A DNA stretch of 64,000 nt from Gracilimonas sp046602855. Lineage in GTDB: Bacteria > Bacteroidota > Rhodothermia > Balneolales > Balneolaceae. The stretch lies in the NCBI RefSeq assembly GCF_046602855.1, contig NZ_JBKINJ010000001.1, positions 930,001-994,000 of the forward strand. Reading direction: 5' to 3'. Below the pieces are notes generated by a model. The model was not told where the DNA came from. It did not search any database and saw only the letters and a program-made list of their open reading frames with translations. Made by a program: the position numbers and the translations under genes. Shown here piece after piece: positions 17,559-26,021 of this stretch (the stretch's first letter is position 1; every line of letters begins with the position of its first letter).

Positions 17559-18587
17559 TTAGGCCTTGTCATCTTTCCGGGTCTCAGCAGCGTGATGTTT
17601 TATCAAATCTTTTAATTCATTTTGATCTTTGAACAGAAAGACATTTGTTTTTTCAGCTTCTTCAGACAAACAGCCAATATCAGGGGCTAATACAGCTTTA
17701 TTGAACGCTAGTGCCATATGATAACTGCTGGAGGACAAAATCTCTCTATAATTGTATACGGAGATGTCAGCGGCCGAAAAGAACCAGCTTACCCGATCTT
17801 CTCCAATAAAATGAGGTATGACCTTAATTCTGTCATCTGATTGCTCGTAAACACCTAATTTCTTGTAAAGCTTTTCATTTCCTTTTTTAATTGGACCTAC
17901 GATCAACAGTTTACACTTTAGATCAAATTCAATAATTAATGTTGCCACCAGATCCATTCTCTTATACCTGCTGATATTTCCAAACATTAACAAAATTGGT
18001 TCTTCATCTTCTAATACAACTTTGTAATGGGTTCTTAGGAGGTCTCTTGCCTCATTCTTAGCGATTGAATCCAGTGGATATTCAGGGTGGGATATAACGT
18101 GAAATTTTTCCTTATCACACATTAAACGATTGGACATTATATCAACGGCCTTGGCGCAATGAACATGTAAAGCTTTCGACCACTTGGCCATTTTCTGATG
18201 CAGATAAAGATGCAGATTTAAATACTTACGGTCGTGGGGAAATTCATTGTGAATAGTCCATACAACAGTTCCTCCAAGTTTTTGAAAGAAGTAAATACAA
18301 AACAATTTCCAGGGCATCCCTATCAAAGATTTGAAGTCTTGAAATTCAAACCAATGATAATGTAATATGGAGTTTCTGTTTGTTAGAATAGCTGCGATTA
18401 GTTTAAAATGATCAAAAATGCTTATGGACCTTATCTTAAACTCTTCACTTTCGATCAAATTTTTGTATAGCAGGTATAGGTAATCTGTTTTCTTGTGGGA
18501 GAACCGTATCAGCGGTACCACATAGATCTTTTCTGCGTTTGGGTTCAACGAATGATAGAGTTTGGCTAAAGCTTCTGAGTTCTTCAT
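17559..18587 (-). CDS. Glycosyltransferase, GT4-like
   Basis: 342 residues of GT-B appearance. An N-terminal half with ILHYHWFEFQDF, VVWTIHNEFPHD and LHVHCAKAVDIM is followed by a C-terminal nucleotide-sugar half: ILLMFGNISRYKRMDLV, LLIVGPIKKGNE and an acceptor region ISVYNYREILSSSSYHMALAFNKAVLAPDIGCLSEE. Acceptor and sugar are unknown; no polysaccharide cluster surrounds it. It is a lone minus-strand gene, and its start faces the trp leader. Confidence 0.85.
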   Translation of the reverse strand: MKNSEALAKLYHSLNPNAEKIYVVPLIRFSHKKTDYLYLLYKNLIESEEFKIRSISIFDHFKLIAAILTNRNSILHYHWFEFQDFKSLIGMPWKLFCIYFFQKLGGTVVWTIHNEFPHDRKYLNLHLYLHQKMAKWSKALHVHCAKAVDIMSNRLMCDKEKFHVISHPEYPLDSIAKNEARDLLRTHYKVVLEDEEPILLMFGNISRYKRMDLVATLIIEFDLKCKLLIVGPIKKGNEKLYKKLGVYEQSDDRIKVIPHFIGEDRVSWFFSAADISVYNYREILSSSSYHMALAFNKAVLAPDIGCLSEEAEKTNVFLFKDQNELKDLIKHHAAETRKDDKA

Positions 18588-18762
18588 GATCTAAAAGGTC
18601 TATTGAATCCCTAATGAGTGTGCAGTGCCAAAGCCGGTTCACAAGCGGTGATTCGAATTAAATCAGATTCATTAAATTATAGCATCAGGTTTATGCTAAT
18701 GTTAATCAATGATAAATCGTAAGTCCACTATATCATTAATTGTAACAAATCAGGATTCTGTA

Positions 18763-18791
18763 TTGCATAAACCTGAACAGGCCTTTATATT
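18763..18791 (+). promoter_or_regulatory. Candidate trp operon promoter
   Basis: TTGCAT and TATATT hexamers separated by exactly 17 bases stand just ahead of the trp leader peptide. If used, transcription would begin within a few bases of the leader ATG at 18801, making the leader message leaderless or nearly so, consistent with the absence of a Shine-Dalgarno sequence. Sequence match seen; function inferred. Confidence 0.5.
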
Positions 18792-18800
18792 CAGCGCGAC

Positions 18801-18875
18801 ATGAAGAATCAAATTAACGATTTACAATATTGGTGGTGGCCCGTTATAGAATATAACAGTGGGACTGCTATGTAA
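18801..18875 (+). CDS. trpL: trp operon leader peptide with three consecutive Trp codons
   Basis: A 24-codon reading frame, MKNQINDLQYWWWPVIEYNS and four more residues, then TAA. Its TGG TGG TGG at 18831-18839 directly precedes strand 1 of an attenuator, and the first structural trp gene follows 138 bases after the stop. Three adjacent Trp codons are highly improbable by chance. By analogy with enterobacterial attenuation, a ribosome short of charged tRNA-Trp would stall here and favour the antiterminator. Too short to be found by length-based gene callers; no Shine-Dalgarno sequence is visible. Confidence 0.88.
   Translation: MKNQINDLQYWWWPVIEYNSGTAM
18840..18863 (+). promoter_or_regulatory. 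trp attenuator 1:2 (anti-antiterminator) hairpin
   Basis: Strand 1 (cccgttata, 18840-18848) begins at the base after the last Trp codon and pairs with tataac (18852-18857) around gaa; the flanking ccc can also pair with ggg (18861-18863) past a small agt bulge. A ribosome stalled on the Trp codons would cover strand 1 and free strand 2. Confidence 0.75.
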
Positions 18876-18912
18876 TTGAGCATTTGAGAAAAGAAGTTTA
18901 AAACCCACTGTT
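18855..18912 (+). promoter_or_regulatory. trp attenuator 2:3 antiterminator pairing
   Basis: aacagtggg (strand 2, 18855-18863) is perfectly complementary over 9 bases to cccactgtt (strand 3, 18904-18912). The pairing uses the 5' arm of the terminator hairpin and most of strand 2, so it excludes both the 1:2 and 3:4 hairpins, as an attenuator requires. Confidence 0.8.
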
Positions 18913-18935
18913 CGTTCGAATGGTGGGTTTTTTTG
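18901..18935 (+). terminator. trp attenuator 3:4 terminator
   Basis: aaacccactgttc and gaatggtgggttt form a 13-bp stem with two G-U pairs around the loop gttc, followed directly by a run of seven T residues overlapping the arm. This strong intrinsic terminator lies between the leader peptide and trpE on the same strand. Confidence 0.9.
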
Positions 18936-18952
18936 TTTTTATGAGTGCGTTA

Positions 18953-18993
18953 TTAGTTATTCACGACCCATTTATCAGTTTTTAAATAACTAA
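18953..18993 (+). repeat. 9-bp inverted repeat in the trpE 5' leader
   Basis: ttagttatt and aataactaa are perfectly complementary across a 23-base loop, ending 20 bases before the trpE ATG. It is not followed by T residues. It could shape the trpE translation start region or be chance in A/T-rich DNA. Confidence 0.4.
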
Positions 18994-19013
18994 GATCGAT
19001 TAACGAAAAATAG

Positions 19014-20474
19014 ATGAATAAAGAACAATTTTTAGAATTAAGTAAAGAATACACGGCCATACCGGTTTATAGGAGACTACTTGCGGATGTATTGACCCCG
19101 GTTTCCCTGTTTATGAATATTCGAGAAGGAGCTGAATTCCCATTTCTTCTTGAATCAGTTGAAGGCGGAGAGCAATTGGCCCGTTATTCATTTATTGGAC
19201 GAAATCCATATCAAAAGCTATCCTTTGATGGAGCTAAAACAACGCTTGAAACTAAAGATGAACGAAAAATAGTATCATCATCGTATTTTGAAAAACTTAA
19301 AGAGCTTACTACGGCCTATTCTGAACCTACACTTCCCGGGCTTCCTCGATTAAAGGGTGGTGCTGTTGGATTTTCAGCCTATGACACCTTTCGCCAAGTG
19401 GAAGACCTGCCAAATGTACCTGAAGATGACCTGAATCTTCCGGAAGCCATCTGGGCTTTTTATGATGAGATCTATGCATTCGACCATGTTAAACATCAGG
19501 TGGTATTGATCAAAACCGTCTTTGTTGAAGAAGAGGATAATCTCGAAGAAGCATATCAGAAAGCGCAGCAAAACCTGGATGAAATGGAAGAGGCGGCATT
19601 AAATTCAAATTTTAAAACCCGTCCTTTCAGTATCGATACAAATTCTCTTACCAGTAACATGGAACAGGAGTATTTTCAAAAGATAGTTAAGAAGGGTAAG
19701 GAGTACATCTATGAAGGAGATATATTTCAGGTTGTTCTTTCACAGCGATTTGAGGCTGACATGAGTGGTGATCCATTCATGTTATACCGCGCATTACGAA
19801 TGGTAAATCCGTCTCCTTATTTATTCTATCTGGATTTTGAAGACTTCCAACTGGTTGGGTCTTCACCGGAAGTCTTGGTTCGTGTTCAAGAAGGCGAAAC
19901 CAGAGTGCTGCCGATCGCCGGTACACGTCCGCGTGGAAAAACTCATGAAGAAGATCTCGCTTTTGAAGAGGATCTTAAAAGAGATCCAAAAGAAGTTTCT
20001 GAGCATATCATGCTGGTAGATCTGGGGCGAAATGATTTGTCGCGAGTATGTAAACCCGGTACTGTAAAGATGGAGCGAAATCAGGTGATCGAACGTTATT
20101 CTCACGTCATGCACATTGTAAGTGATGTGGTTGGTGAATTACAGGACAACCAAACTTCAGTTGATGCCCTTATGCAGTGCTTTCCTGCCGGTACGGTAAG
20201 CGGAGCCCCAAAAATAAGGGCTATGGAGATCATTGATGAGTTGGAACACACAAAACGAGGTATTTATGCAGGTGCCGTAGGATATTTTGATTTTTCTGGC
20301 AATATGGATACTTGCATTGCTATCAGAACTATGGTCGTAACCGGTAACAAAGCATATATTCAGGCAGGTGCAGGAATCGTGGCTGATAGTGACCCTGTTA
20401 AAGAATTCGAAGAAACTCAAAACAAAGCTGGCGCATTGATTCAGGCGCTCAATGTAGCTTTAGATATTCAATAA
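19014..20474 (+). CDS. trpE: Anthranilate synthase component I
   Basis: 486 residues. Converts chorismate with glutamine-derived ammonia to anthranilate. The N-terminal FLLESVEGGEQLARYSFIG holds the LLES tryptophan-binding site for feedback inhibition. The catalytic part shows GDIFQVVLSQRF, PSPYLFYL, GSSPEVLVR, PIAGTRPRG, MLVDLGRNDL, FPAGTVSGAPKIRAMEIIDELE and AGAGIVADSDPVKEFEET. First gene of the operon after the attenuator. Its amidotransferase partner trpG is two genes downstream. Confidence 0.98.
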   Translation: MNKEQFLELSKEYTAIPVYRRLLADVLTPVSLFMNIREGAEFPFLLESVEGGEQLARYSFIGRNPYQKLSFDGAKTTLETKDERKIVSSSYFEKLKELTTAYSEPTLPGLPRLKGGAVGFSAYDTFRQVEDLPNVPEDDLNLPEAIWAFYDEIYAFDHVKHQVVLIKTVFVEEEDNLEEAYQKAQQNLDEMEEAALNSNFKTRPFSIDTNSLTSNMEQEYFQKIVKKGKEYIYEGDIFQVVLSQRFEADMSGDPFMLYRALRMVNPSPYLFYLDFEDFQLVGSSPEVLVRVQEGETRVLPIAGTRPRGKTHEEDLAFEEDLKRDPKEVSEHIMLVDLGRNDLSRVCKPGTVKMERNQVIERYSHVMHIVSDVVGELQDNQTSVDALMQCFPAGTVSGAPKIRAMEIIDELEHTKRGIYAGAVGYFDFSGNMDTCIAIRTMVVTGNKAYIQAGAGIVADSDPVKEFEETQNKAGALIQALNVALDIQ

Positions 20475-20494
20475 ATATTACTTAAATCAGATCA

Positions 20495-21481
20495 ATGAGT
20501 AAGAAAAAAACTATTTTATCAGGTATTCAGCCTTCCGGAAAACTACATATCGGTAATTATTTCGGAGCTATACGTCAACACATTGCCATGCAGGAGGAGG
20601 GAGATGCCTTTTTCTTCATTGCAAATTACCATTCGTTGACATCTTTAAATGATGGTAAACAGTTGTATCAAAACACGATCGATGTAACGCTTGACTATCT
20701 GGCGTTAGGACTGGATCCCAAAAAGGCCACTTTCTTTGCACAATCGGATGTACCTCAGGTAACTGAACTAGCCTGGATACTTGGAACCCTGGCACCTGTG
20801 TCATTGATGGAAAAAGGAGTTTCTTACAAGGACAAGATCGCTGCCGGGCTCAAACCAAATATTGGATTATTCACTTATCCCATCCTGCAAGCCGCAGATA
20901 TTTTGATCTATCACTCTGATATTGTGCCTGTGGGCGAAGACCAAAAACAAAATATTGAGATAACACGTGATCTGGCCGGTAAGTTTAATCATACTTACAA
21001 TAACGAGTATCTCAAGCTACCTGAAGAACACATAGTAAAGTCAGTAGCCGTTGTTCCGGGTATAGATGGACGCAAAATGAGTAAGAGTTACGATAACACC
21101 ATAGATATTTTTGCTGAAGGCAAAGCTTTGAAAAAACGCGTAATGTCAATTCAGACAGACTCAACAGCTCTAGAAGACCCAAAAGACCCGGAAAGTGATA
21201 ATGTGTTTGCCCTGATCAAGCTTTTTGCTGACAAGGAAACTCAGAGTGAGATTGCTGAAAAATATCGAGCGGGTGGATATGGTTATGGTCATGCAAAAAA
21301 GGAACTTTTAGGCATGATTGAAGATTTCTTCGAAGAGGCAAGGGAAAGACGCAAGGACTTGGAAACGGACCTTGATTATGTTCATGATGTACTGCGACAG
21401 GGAAGTAAAAGAGCCCGTAATCGCGCTGAGGAAGTTATGGAACCGATCAGGGAAGTAACGGGTATTGTAAGACATTTTTAG
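20495..21481 (+). CDS. trpS: Tryptophan-tRNA ligase
   Basis: 328 residues. Class I synthetase motifs: SGIQPSGKLHIGNYFGA (HIGN version of HIGH) near the start and GRKMSKSYDNTI (KMSKS) around residue 195. Charges tRNA-Trp. Its place between trpE (20 bases) and trpG is unusual compared with classic trp operons and puts the enzyme under the tryptophan attenuator whose signal is charged tRNA-Trp. Confidence 0.98.
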   Translation: MSKKKTILSGIQPSGKLHIGNYFGAIRQHIAMQEEGDAFFFIANYHSLTSLNDGKQLYQNTIDVTLDYLALGLDPKKATFFAQSDVPQVTELAWILGTLAPVSLMEKGVSYKDKIAAGLKPNIGLFTYPILQAADILIYHSDIVPVGEDQKQNIEITRDLAGKFNHTYNNEYLKLPEEHIVKSVAVVPGIDGRKMSKSYDNTIDIFAEGKALKKRVMSIQTDSTALEDPKDPESDNVFALIKLFADKETQSEIAEKYRAGGYGYGHAKKELLGMIEDFFEEARERRKDLETDLDYVHDVLRQGSKRARNRAEEVMEPIREVTGIVRHF

Positions 21482-21539
21482 TTTTGTTAGCAGTGATATC
21501 CACTAGACCTTTAATTATAACTATTACAGTAGAAACGAA

Positions 21540-22103
21540 TTGATCCTAATAATAGATAACTACGACTCCTTCACCTACAACCTTGTTCACCTGGTAGCGG
21601 CTGAAACGGACAATTATAAAGTGATTCGTAACGATGCTTTAACACTGGATGAAATACGTGAATTAAACCCAACCAAAATCCTAATATCACCTGGACCCGG
21701 TCGGCCACATGAAGCCGGTGTTACTGAGGAGATCATTGGAGAACTTGGTAAAGAAACACCTATTTTAGGAGTTTGTCTTGGACATCAAGCCATAGGTGAG
21801 GTGTTTGGAGCGAAGGTTATCCATGCCCCTAAACTTATGCACGGCAAAGTGTCAAAGGTATCACATGATGATCTATTTATATTTTCTGGAGTCAAAGAAA
21901 GTTTTACTGCCACCCGATATCATTCTTTAGTATTAGACCCTAATACCATACCCGATGCTCTTCAGGTAACCGCTCATTCAGACGATGGAGTGATACAGGG
22001 AATACGTCACAAAGAATTTCCGATTCAGGGAATTCAATTCCACCCGGAAAGCATTCTAACAACCGAAGGACCAAAAATTATTTCAAACTGGCTAAATCAA
22101 TGA
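21540..22103 (+). CDS. trpG: Anthranilate synthase component II (glutamine amidotransferase)
   Basis: 187 residues from a TTG start (no in-frame ATG before LIIDNYDSFTYNLVHL). The class I amidotransferase triad is present: Cys79 (GVCLGHQAIGE), His168 and Glu170 (QFHPES). ILISPGPGRPHEAG forms the oxyanion region. It supplies ammonia to TrpE and might also serve p-aminobenzoate synthesis. It overlaps trpD by four bases (ATGA). Confidence 0.97.
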   Translation: MILIIDNYDSFTYNLVHLVAAETDNYKVIRNDALTLDEIRELNPTKILISPGPGRPHEAGVTEEIIGELGKETPILGVCLGHQAIGEVFGAKVIHAPKLMHGKVSKVSHDDLFIFSGVKESFTATRYHSLVLDPNTIPDALQVTAHSDDGVIQGIRHKEFPIQGIQFHPESILTTEGPKIISNWLNQ

Positions 22104-23143
22104 TGGATTTTAAAATCATACTTAATAAGCTATCATTTTCAGAGGATCTAACTCAAGGTGAAGCGGAAACGGCAATGAAGCTGATTATGTCTGGGGAGAT
22201 ATCCGAACCCCAAATCGCTTCTTTCCTGACTGCTATGCGCTTAAAAGGTGAAACAGTGGAAGAGCTCACAGCTTTTGTAAAAGTGATGCGCTCCAAAGCC
22301 GTTAAAGTTAATGTTGATGTTACCGGTGCTATTGATCTAGTAGGTACAGGTGGAGATCAATCAGGAACTTTTAACATTTCTACAGCTGCCTCTTTTATAA
22401 CTGCTGCTGCAGGCGTTCCTGTCATTAAACATGGTAACCGCAGTGCTTCCAGTAAATGCGGAAGTGCAGACGTTTTAGAACATTTAGGAGCGTCAATTGA
22501 GCTTGGTAAGGAGCAAGTGGAACAGGTTTTTGATGAAATAAATATGGCTTTTATGTTTGCCCCAATGTTTCATCCTGCTATGAAATACGTAATGCCATCA
22601 CGACGTGAGATCGGTTTTCGTACTTTTTTCAATATTCTGGGACCAATGGTAAATCCGGCTGGAGTTCAAAGGTATGTTATAGGTGCTTTTAGTAAGGAAG
22701 TCGCTGAGAAAATGGTTCATATTTTGTCAAACCTCGAAACTGACTTTGCATACACATTTAATGCCCATGATGGACTCGATGAAGTGAGTTTGACATCACA
22801 ATCAGAGATCTTTGAACTAAATGACAAGGTAGTATCCACCTCAATTGTGTTCGATCCGGAATCGATAGGCTTCACCAAAGTAAAAATGAAAGAATTAATG
22901 GGGGGAGGCAAAGAAGAAAACGCTCAGATCTTAACTAACATTATATCGAATAAGGCAACTGAGGCTCAGCAAGGCATTGCTTTATTGAATGCAACCTTTG
23001 CCATTCAGGCCTCCGGCAAAGTGGAAAAACTGGAGGATGCCAAAAAGATGGCAATGGAAGCACTCGAATCAGGCAAAGCACGTAAATTATTTAACGATTT
23101 CATTGATGCCACAAATGATGCAATGGGAACATTTAAATACTAA
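22100..23143 (+). CDS. trpD: Anthranilate phosphoribosyltransferase
   Basis: 347 residues. Transfers ribose phosphate from PRPP to anthranilate. Signature DLVGTGGDQSGTFNISTAASF, then KHGNRSASSKCGSADVLEHLG, and FAPMFHPAMKYVMPSRREIGFRTFFNILGPMVNP, all highly typical. Not fused to TrpG. Coupled to trpG by four-base overlap and to trpC by TAATG. Confidence 0.98.
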   Translation: MMDFKIILNKLSFSEDLTQGEAETAMKLIMSGEISEPQIASFLTAMRLKGETVEELTAFVKVMRSKAVKVNVDVTGAIDLVGTGGDQSGTFNISTAASFITAAAGVPVIKHGNRSASSKCGSADVLEHLGASIELGKEQVEQVFDEINMAFMFAPMFHPAMKYVMPSRREIGFRTFFNILGPMVNPAGVQRYVIGAFSKEVAEKMVHILSNLETDFAYTFNAHDGLDEVSLTSQSEIFELNDKVVSTSIVFDPESIGFTKVKMKELMGGGKEENAQILTNIISNKATEAQQGIALLNATFAIQASGKVEKLEDAKKMAMEALESGKARKLFNDFIDATNDAMGTFKY

Positions 23144-23961
23144 TGAACAACATCTTAGACAAAATAACAGAAAAGACAGCTGAAGATCTGGCCAAGCGTA
23201 AGAAAAAGGTTTCACTGGCCGATTTTAATACTTTCGAGGGATTTGAAAAGGAAAGAGTTTCATTCAAAAAATCACTCGAAGATTCTAATACAGTTTCTAT
23301 CATAGCAGAAGTCAAAAAAGCATCACCTTCGAAAGGTATTATCCGTCCTGATTTTGATCCCGTAGATATAGCACTAAGATATGAGGAGGGAGGGGCTTCA
23401 GCCATTTCTATATTAACAGATGAACCGTTTTTCAAAGGTGATATCAAATATTTGGAAGGAATTTCCAAACGAGTAAAATTACCTCTTTTACGGAAAGATT
23501 TCATTATCGACCCATATCAAATAAAAGAAGCAAAAGCACATGGTGCAGATGCTGTTTTGATCATAGTGGCAATCACTGAGGGTGATCAGCTACATGAACT
23601 ACAATATGCCGCTAAAGAATTTGGTTTAGATGCTTTGGTTGAATGTTACGATCGGGACGATTTTGATCGCTTAGACTTTGAACAAACTGAAATTTTAGGC
23701 GTTAACAATCGTGATCTGAAAACCTTTGAAGTGGACGTTCACAGAGGCATAGCCATCTTACAGCAAGCTCCTAAAGATACAATATTAGTTTCTGAAAGTG
23801 GCTTATCTAGTGGAAAGGAACTGGCTCTATTGAAAAATGAAGGAATACACTCCGCTTTGATAGGTGAATACTTTATGAGGGAGAAAGATCCCGGTCAGGC
23901 TTTAAAAGACTTACTTGAGCAACTGGAAACAGAATTTGAAATATCGAATTTAAATGACTGA
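23143..23961 (+). CDS. trpC: Indole-3-glycerol phosphate synthase
   Basis: 272 residues, a single-domain TIM barrel not fused to TrpF. Visible: IIAEVKKASPSKGIIRPDFDP (first catalytic lysine region), ISILTDEPFFKGDIKYL, LLRKDFIIDPYQIKEA, GVNNRDLKTFEVD and LVSESGLSSG. Closes the indole ring. Starts one base inside the trpD stop and overlaps trpF by 8 bases. Confidence 0.97.
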   Translation: MNNILDKITEKTAEDLAKRKKKVSLADFNTFEGFEKERVSFKKSLEDSNTVSIIAEVKKASPSKGIIRPDFDPVDIALRYEEGGASAISILTDEPFFKGDIKYLEGISKRVKLPLLRKDFIIDPYQIKEAKAHGADAVLIIVAITEGDQLHELQYAAKEFGLDALVECYDRDDFDRLDFEQTEILGVNNRDLKTFEVDVHRGIAILQQAPKDTILVSESGLSSGKELALLKNEGIHSALIGEYFMREKDPGQALKDLLEQLETEFEISNLND

Positions 23962-24613
23962 ACAAACTGATAGAACTAAAATCAAGATATGTGGCATCAC
24001 GAATTTAGAGGATGCCCGGTTTGCAGCCGGGGCACTGGTGGATTATCTGGGTTTCATTTTCTACGATAAAAGTCCCCGTTACATCGAGCCGGGAGAGGCA
24101 GGTGCTATTATAAACTGGATCGAAGGTCCTGAAAAAGTAGGAGTGTTCGTAAATCAAACACTGGATAATGTGAACAGTATCGCAAAGCAAACAGGACTTG
24201 ATTATGTGCAGCTACATGGGGATGAATCTCCTGAGTATTGTGGATTGATCGAGAAGCCGGTCATAAAAGCCATTCATATTGAAGAAGATTCAGTAGATTA
24301 TTTGTTAAAGCATCAGATTGAACAATATGCTGAAGTTGCCGATTATCTTTTATTTGATACCAAGATCGATGGATTATGGGGGGGGACCGGAAAAAGCTTT
24401 GATTGGTCATTGATAAGCGATCTGGAACTTGATATTCCGTACTTCCTTTCAGGAGGACTAAAAACAGGGAATATCAAAGAAGCTATTAAATCCGTTCAAC
24501 CATTTGCTGTAGATATTTCAAGCAGCATAGAACAAAAACCGGGATTAAAAGACTTTGCCAAGATCGAAGCTTTTATGGAAGAGATTAGAAAAATCGAAGA
24601 AACTAAATTTTAA
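23954..24613 (+). CDS. trpF: Phosphoribosylanthranilate isomerase
   Basis: 219 residues, TIM barrel. KICGITNLEDARFAAGALVDYLGFIF holds the catalytic cysteine; VGVFVN, YVQLHGDESPEYC, LLFDTKIDGLWGGTGKSFDW with the catalytic aspartate, and FLSGGLKTGNIKEAI follow. It performs the Amadori step before TrpC. A short dispersed repeat separates it from trpB. Confidence 0.97.
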   Translation: MTEQTDRTKIKICGITNLEDARFAAGALVDYLGFIFYDKSPRYIEPGEAGAIINWIEGPEKVGVFVNQTLDNVNSIAKQTGLDYVQLHGDESPEYCGLIEKPVIKAIHIEEDSVDYLLKHQIEQYAEVADYLLFDTKIDGLWGGTGKSFDWSLISDLELDIPYFLSGGLKTGNIKEAIKSVQPFAVDISSSIEQKPGLKDFAKIEAFMEEIRKIEETKF

Positions 24614-24615
24614 AA

Positions 24616-24689
24616 TCATACTGAGCGAAAGTGAAGAACCTACAGTTTTTCGATCTGTGAAGGTACTTCTGGAGCAACCTTAGGATGAC
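24616..24689 (+). repeat. Dispersed intergenic repeat, copy 1 (between trpF and trpB)
   Basis: A 74-base element beginning tcatactgagcgaaagtgaa and ending ccttaggatgacg. Its ends are imperfect inverse complements (TCATaCTGA / TaGGATGAc), and it resembles the elements at 35717 and 41113. It is in the middle of the trp operon, so it is transcribed and could form a hairpin in the mRNA. Confidence 0.6.
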
Positions 24690-24705
24690 GACCGACATAA
24701 TTATT

Positions 24706-25923
24706 ATGACCACACAAACCAAGAAAAAGACTTATAAATTTCCAAATGAGAAAGGCTATTATGGCCAATTTGGAGGTAAATTTGTGCCTGAAATACTTAT
24801 TCCTGCCATTCAGGGATTAGAAGAGGAATTCATAAAAGCCAAGGATGATCCTGCGTTTAATTCTGAACTGGCTAAATTGCTCGATGAATACGTTGGTCGG
24901 CCTACCAAGCTTACTTATGCCGATCGGCTTACTGAGCATTACGGCAAAGCCAAGATATACTTAAAGCGTGAAGATCTTTGCCATACCGGAGCTCATAAGA
25001 TCAATAATGCCATTGGTCAGGTTTTACTTGCTCGACGAATGGGTAAAAAGCGAATCATTGCTGAGACTGGTGCAGGTCAACACGGCGTGGCAACAGCTAC
25101 CGCTTGTGCCAAATTTGGCCTGGAATGTATCGTCTATATGGGTGAGGAAGATATGGTTCGCCAAAAGCTGAATGTAGACCGAATGAGACTGTTAGGGGCT
25201 GAAGTTCGTTCTGTAACAAGTGGCTCTAAAACTCTGAAAGATGCCACAAATGAAGCGATCCGCGATTGGGTTACCAATGTTGAAACAACGTTCTATATAA
25301 TAGGTTCTGTAGTAGGACCTCATCCATACCCAATGATGGTTAGATATTTTCATGAAGTGATCGGTTTTGAAACCCAAAATCAGATAAAAGAATTAGAAGG
25401 GAGAAATCCGGAATATTTAGTTGCCTGTGTGGGAGGCGGATCAAATGCTATTGGCTTTTTCTATCCCTTTATAGACGATGAGTCTGTAAATATAATCGGC
25501 GTGGAGGCTGCTGGTTTTGGTGTTAATTCCGGTAAAACAGCAGCTACGATGAGTAAAGGTACACCAGGTATTCTTCACGGGTCATTAAGTTACTTACTAC
25601 AATCAGATGAAGGACAGATAGAATTGGCTCATTCAATTAGTGCCGGACTTGATTATCCCGGTGTAGGTCCCGAGCACGCTCATTTAAAAGATCTAGGTAG
25701 GGTTAATTATTATTCTGTAACTGATAAAGAAGCAATGGAAGCTGTTAAATTACTTTCAAAAACAGAAGGTATCATTCCGGCATTGGAAACGGCCCATGCC
25801 TTTGCATGGCTTGAAAATCTAATGCCGCAAACTTCAGAAGATGAAATTGTGATCTTGAATCTATCAGGAAGAGGAGACAAAGACATGGGGACCATATCTG
25901 AATATATTCGCGAAGAAAGCTAA
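24706..25923 (+). CDS. trpB: Tryptophan synthase beta chain
   Basis: 405 residues. PLP enzyme that joins indole and serine. YKFPNEKGYYGQFGGKFVPE opens the protein; Lys98 (HTGAHKINN) binds PLP; AETGAGQHGVATA, CVGGGSNAIGFFYPF and LDYPGVGPEHA follow. An upstream in-frame ATG at 24685 lies inside the dispersed repeat, so I prefer this start, which gives the usual N-terminus. Confidence 0.97.
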   Translation: MTTQTKKKTYKFPNEKGYYGQFGGKFVPEILIPAIQGLEEEFIKAKDDPAFNSELAKLLDEYVGRPTKLTYADRLTEHYGKAKIYLKREDLCHTGAHKINNAIGQVLLARRMGKKRIIAETGAGQHGVATATACAKFGLECIVYMGEEDMVRQKLNVDRMRLLGAEVRSVTSGSKTLKDATNEAIRDWVTNVETTFYIIGSVVGPHPYPMMVRYFHEVIGFETQNQIKELEGRNPEYLVACVGGGSNAIGFFYPFIDDESVNIIGVEAAGFGVNSGKTAATMSKGTPGILHGSLSYLLQSDEGQIELAHSISAGLDYPGVGPEHAHLKDLGRVNYYSVTDKEAMEAVKLLSKTEGIIPALETAHAFAWLENLMPQTSEDEIVILNLSGRGDKDMGTISEYIREES

Positions 25924-26021
25924 GACAGTCAATTACTTTTTAATAAAGTTGCTTGGATGCTTTATACCGGAGCATTATTGTGACGAAACAATACTTTATC
26001 ACCGGCAAAGATTTTAGAATC

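Noticed and set aside
17421..17615. 64-codon open frame on the plus strand after pssA
   Set aside because: It runs into the 3' end of the minus-strand glycosyltransferase, has no recognisable motif and no clear start signal.
18600..18660. tRNA-like phrase (ggttcacaag, gtgattcgaatt) upstream of the glycosyltransferase
   Set aside because: No acceptor stem or cloverleaf can be formed around it.
24685..24705. Earlier ATG for trpB
   Set aside because: It falls in the right end of a dispersed repeat; the ATG 21 bases downstream gives the normal protein start.
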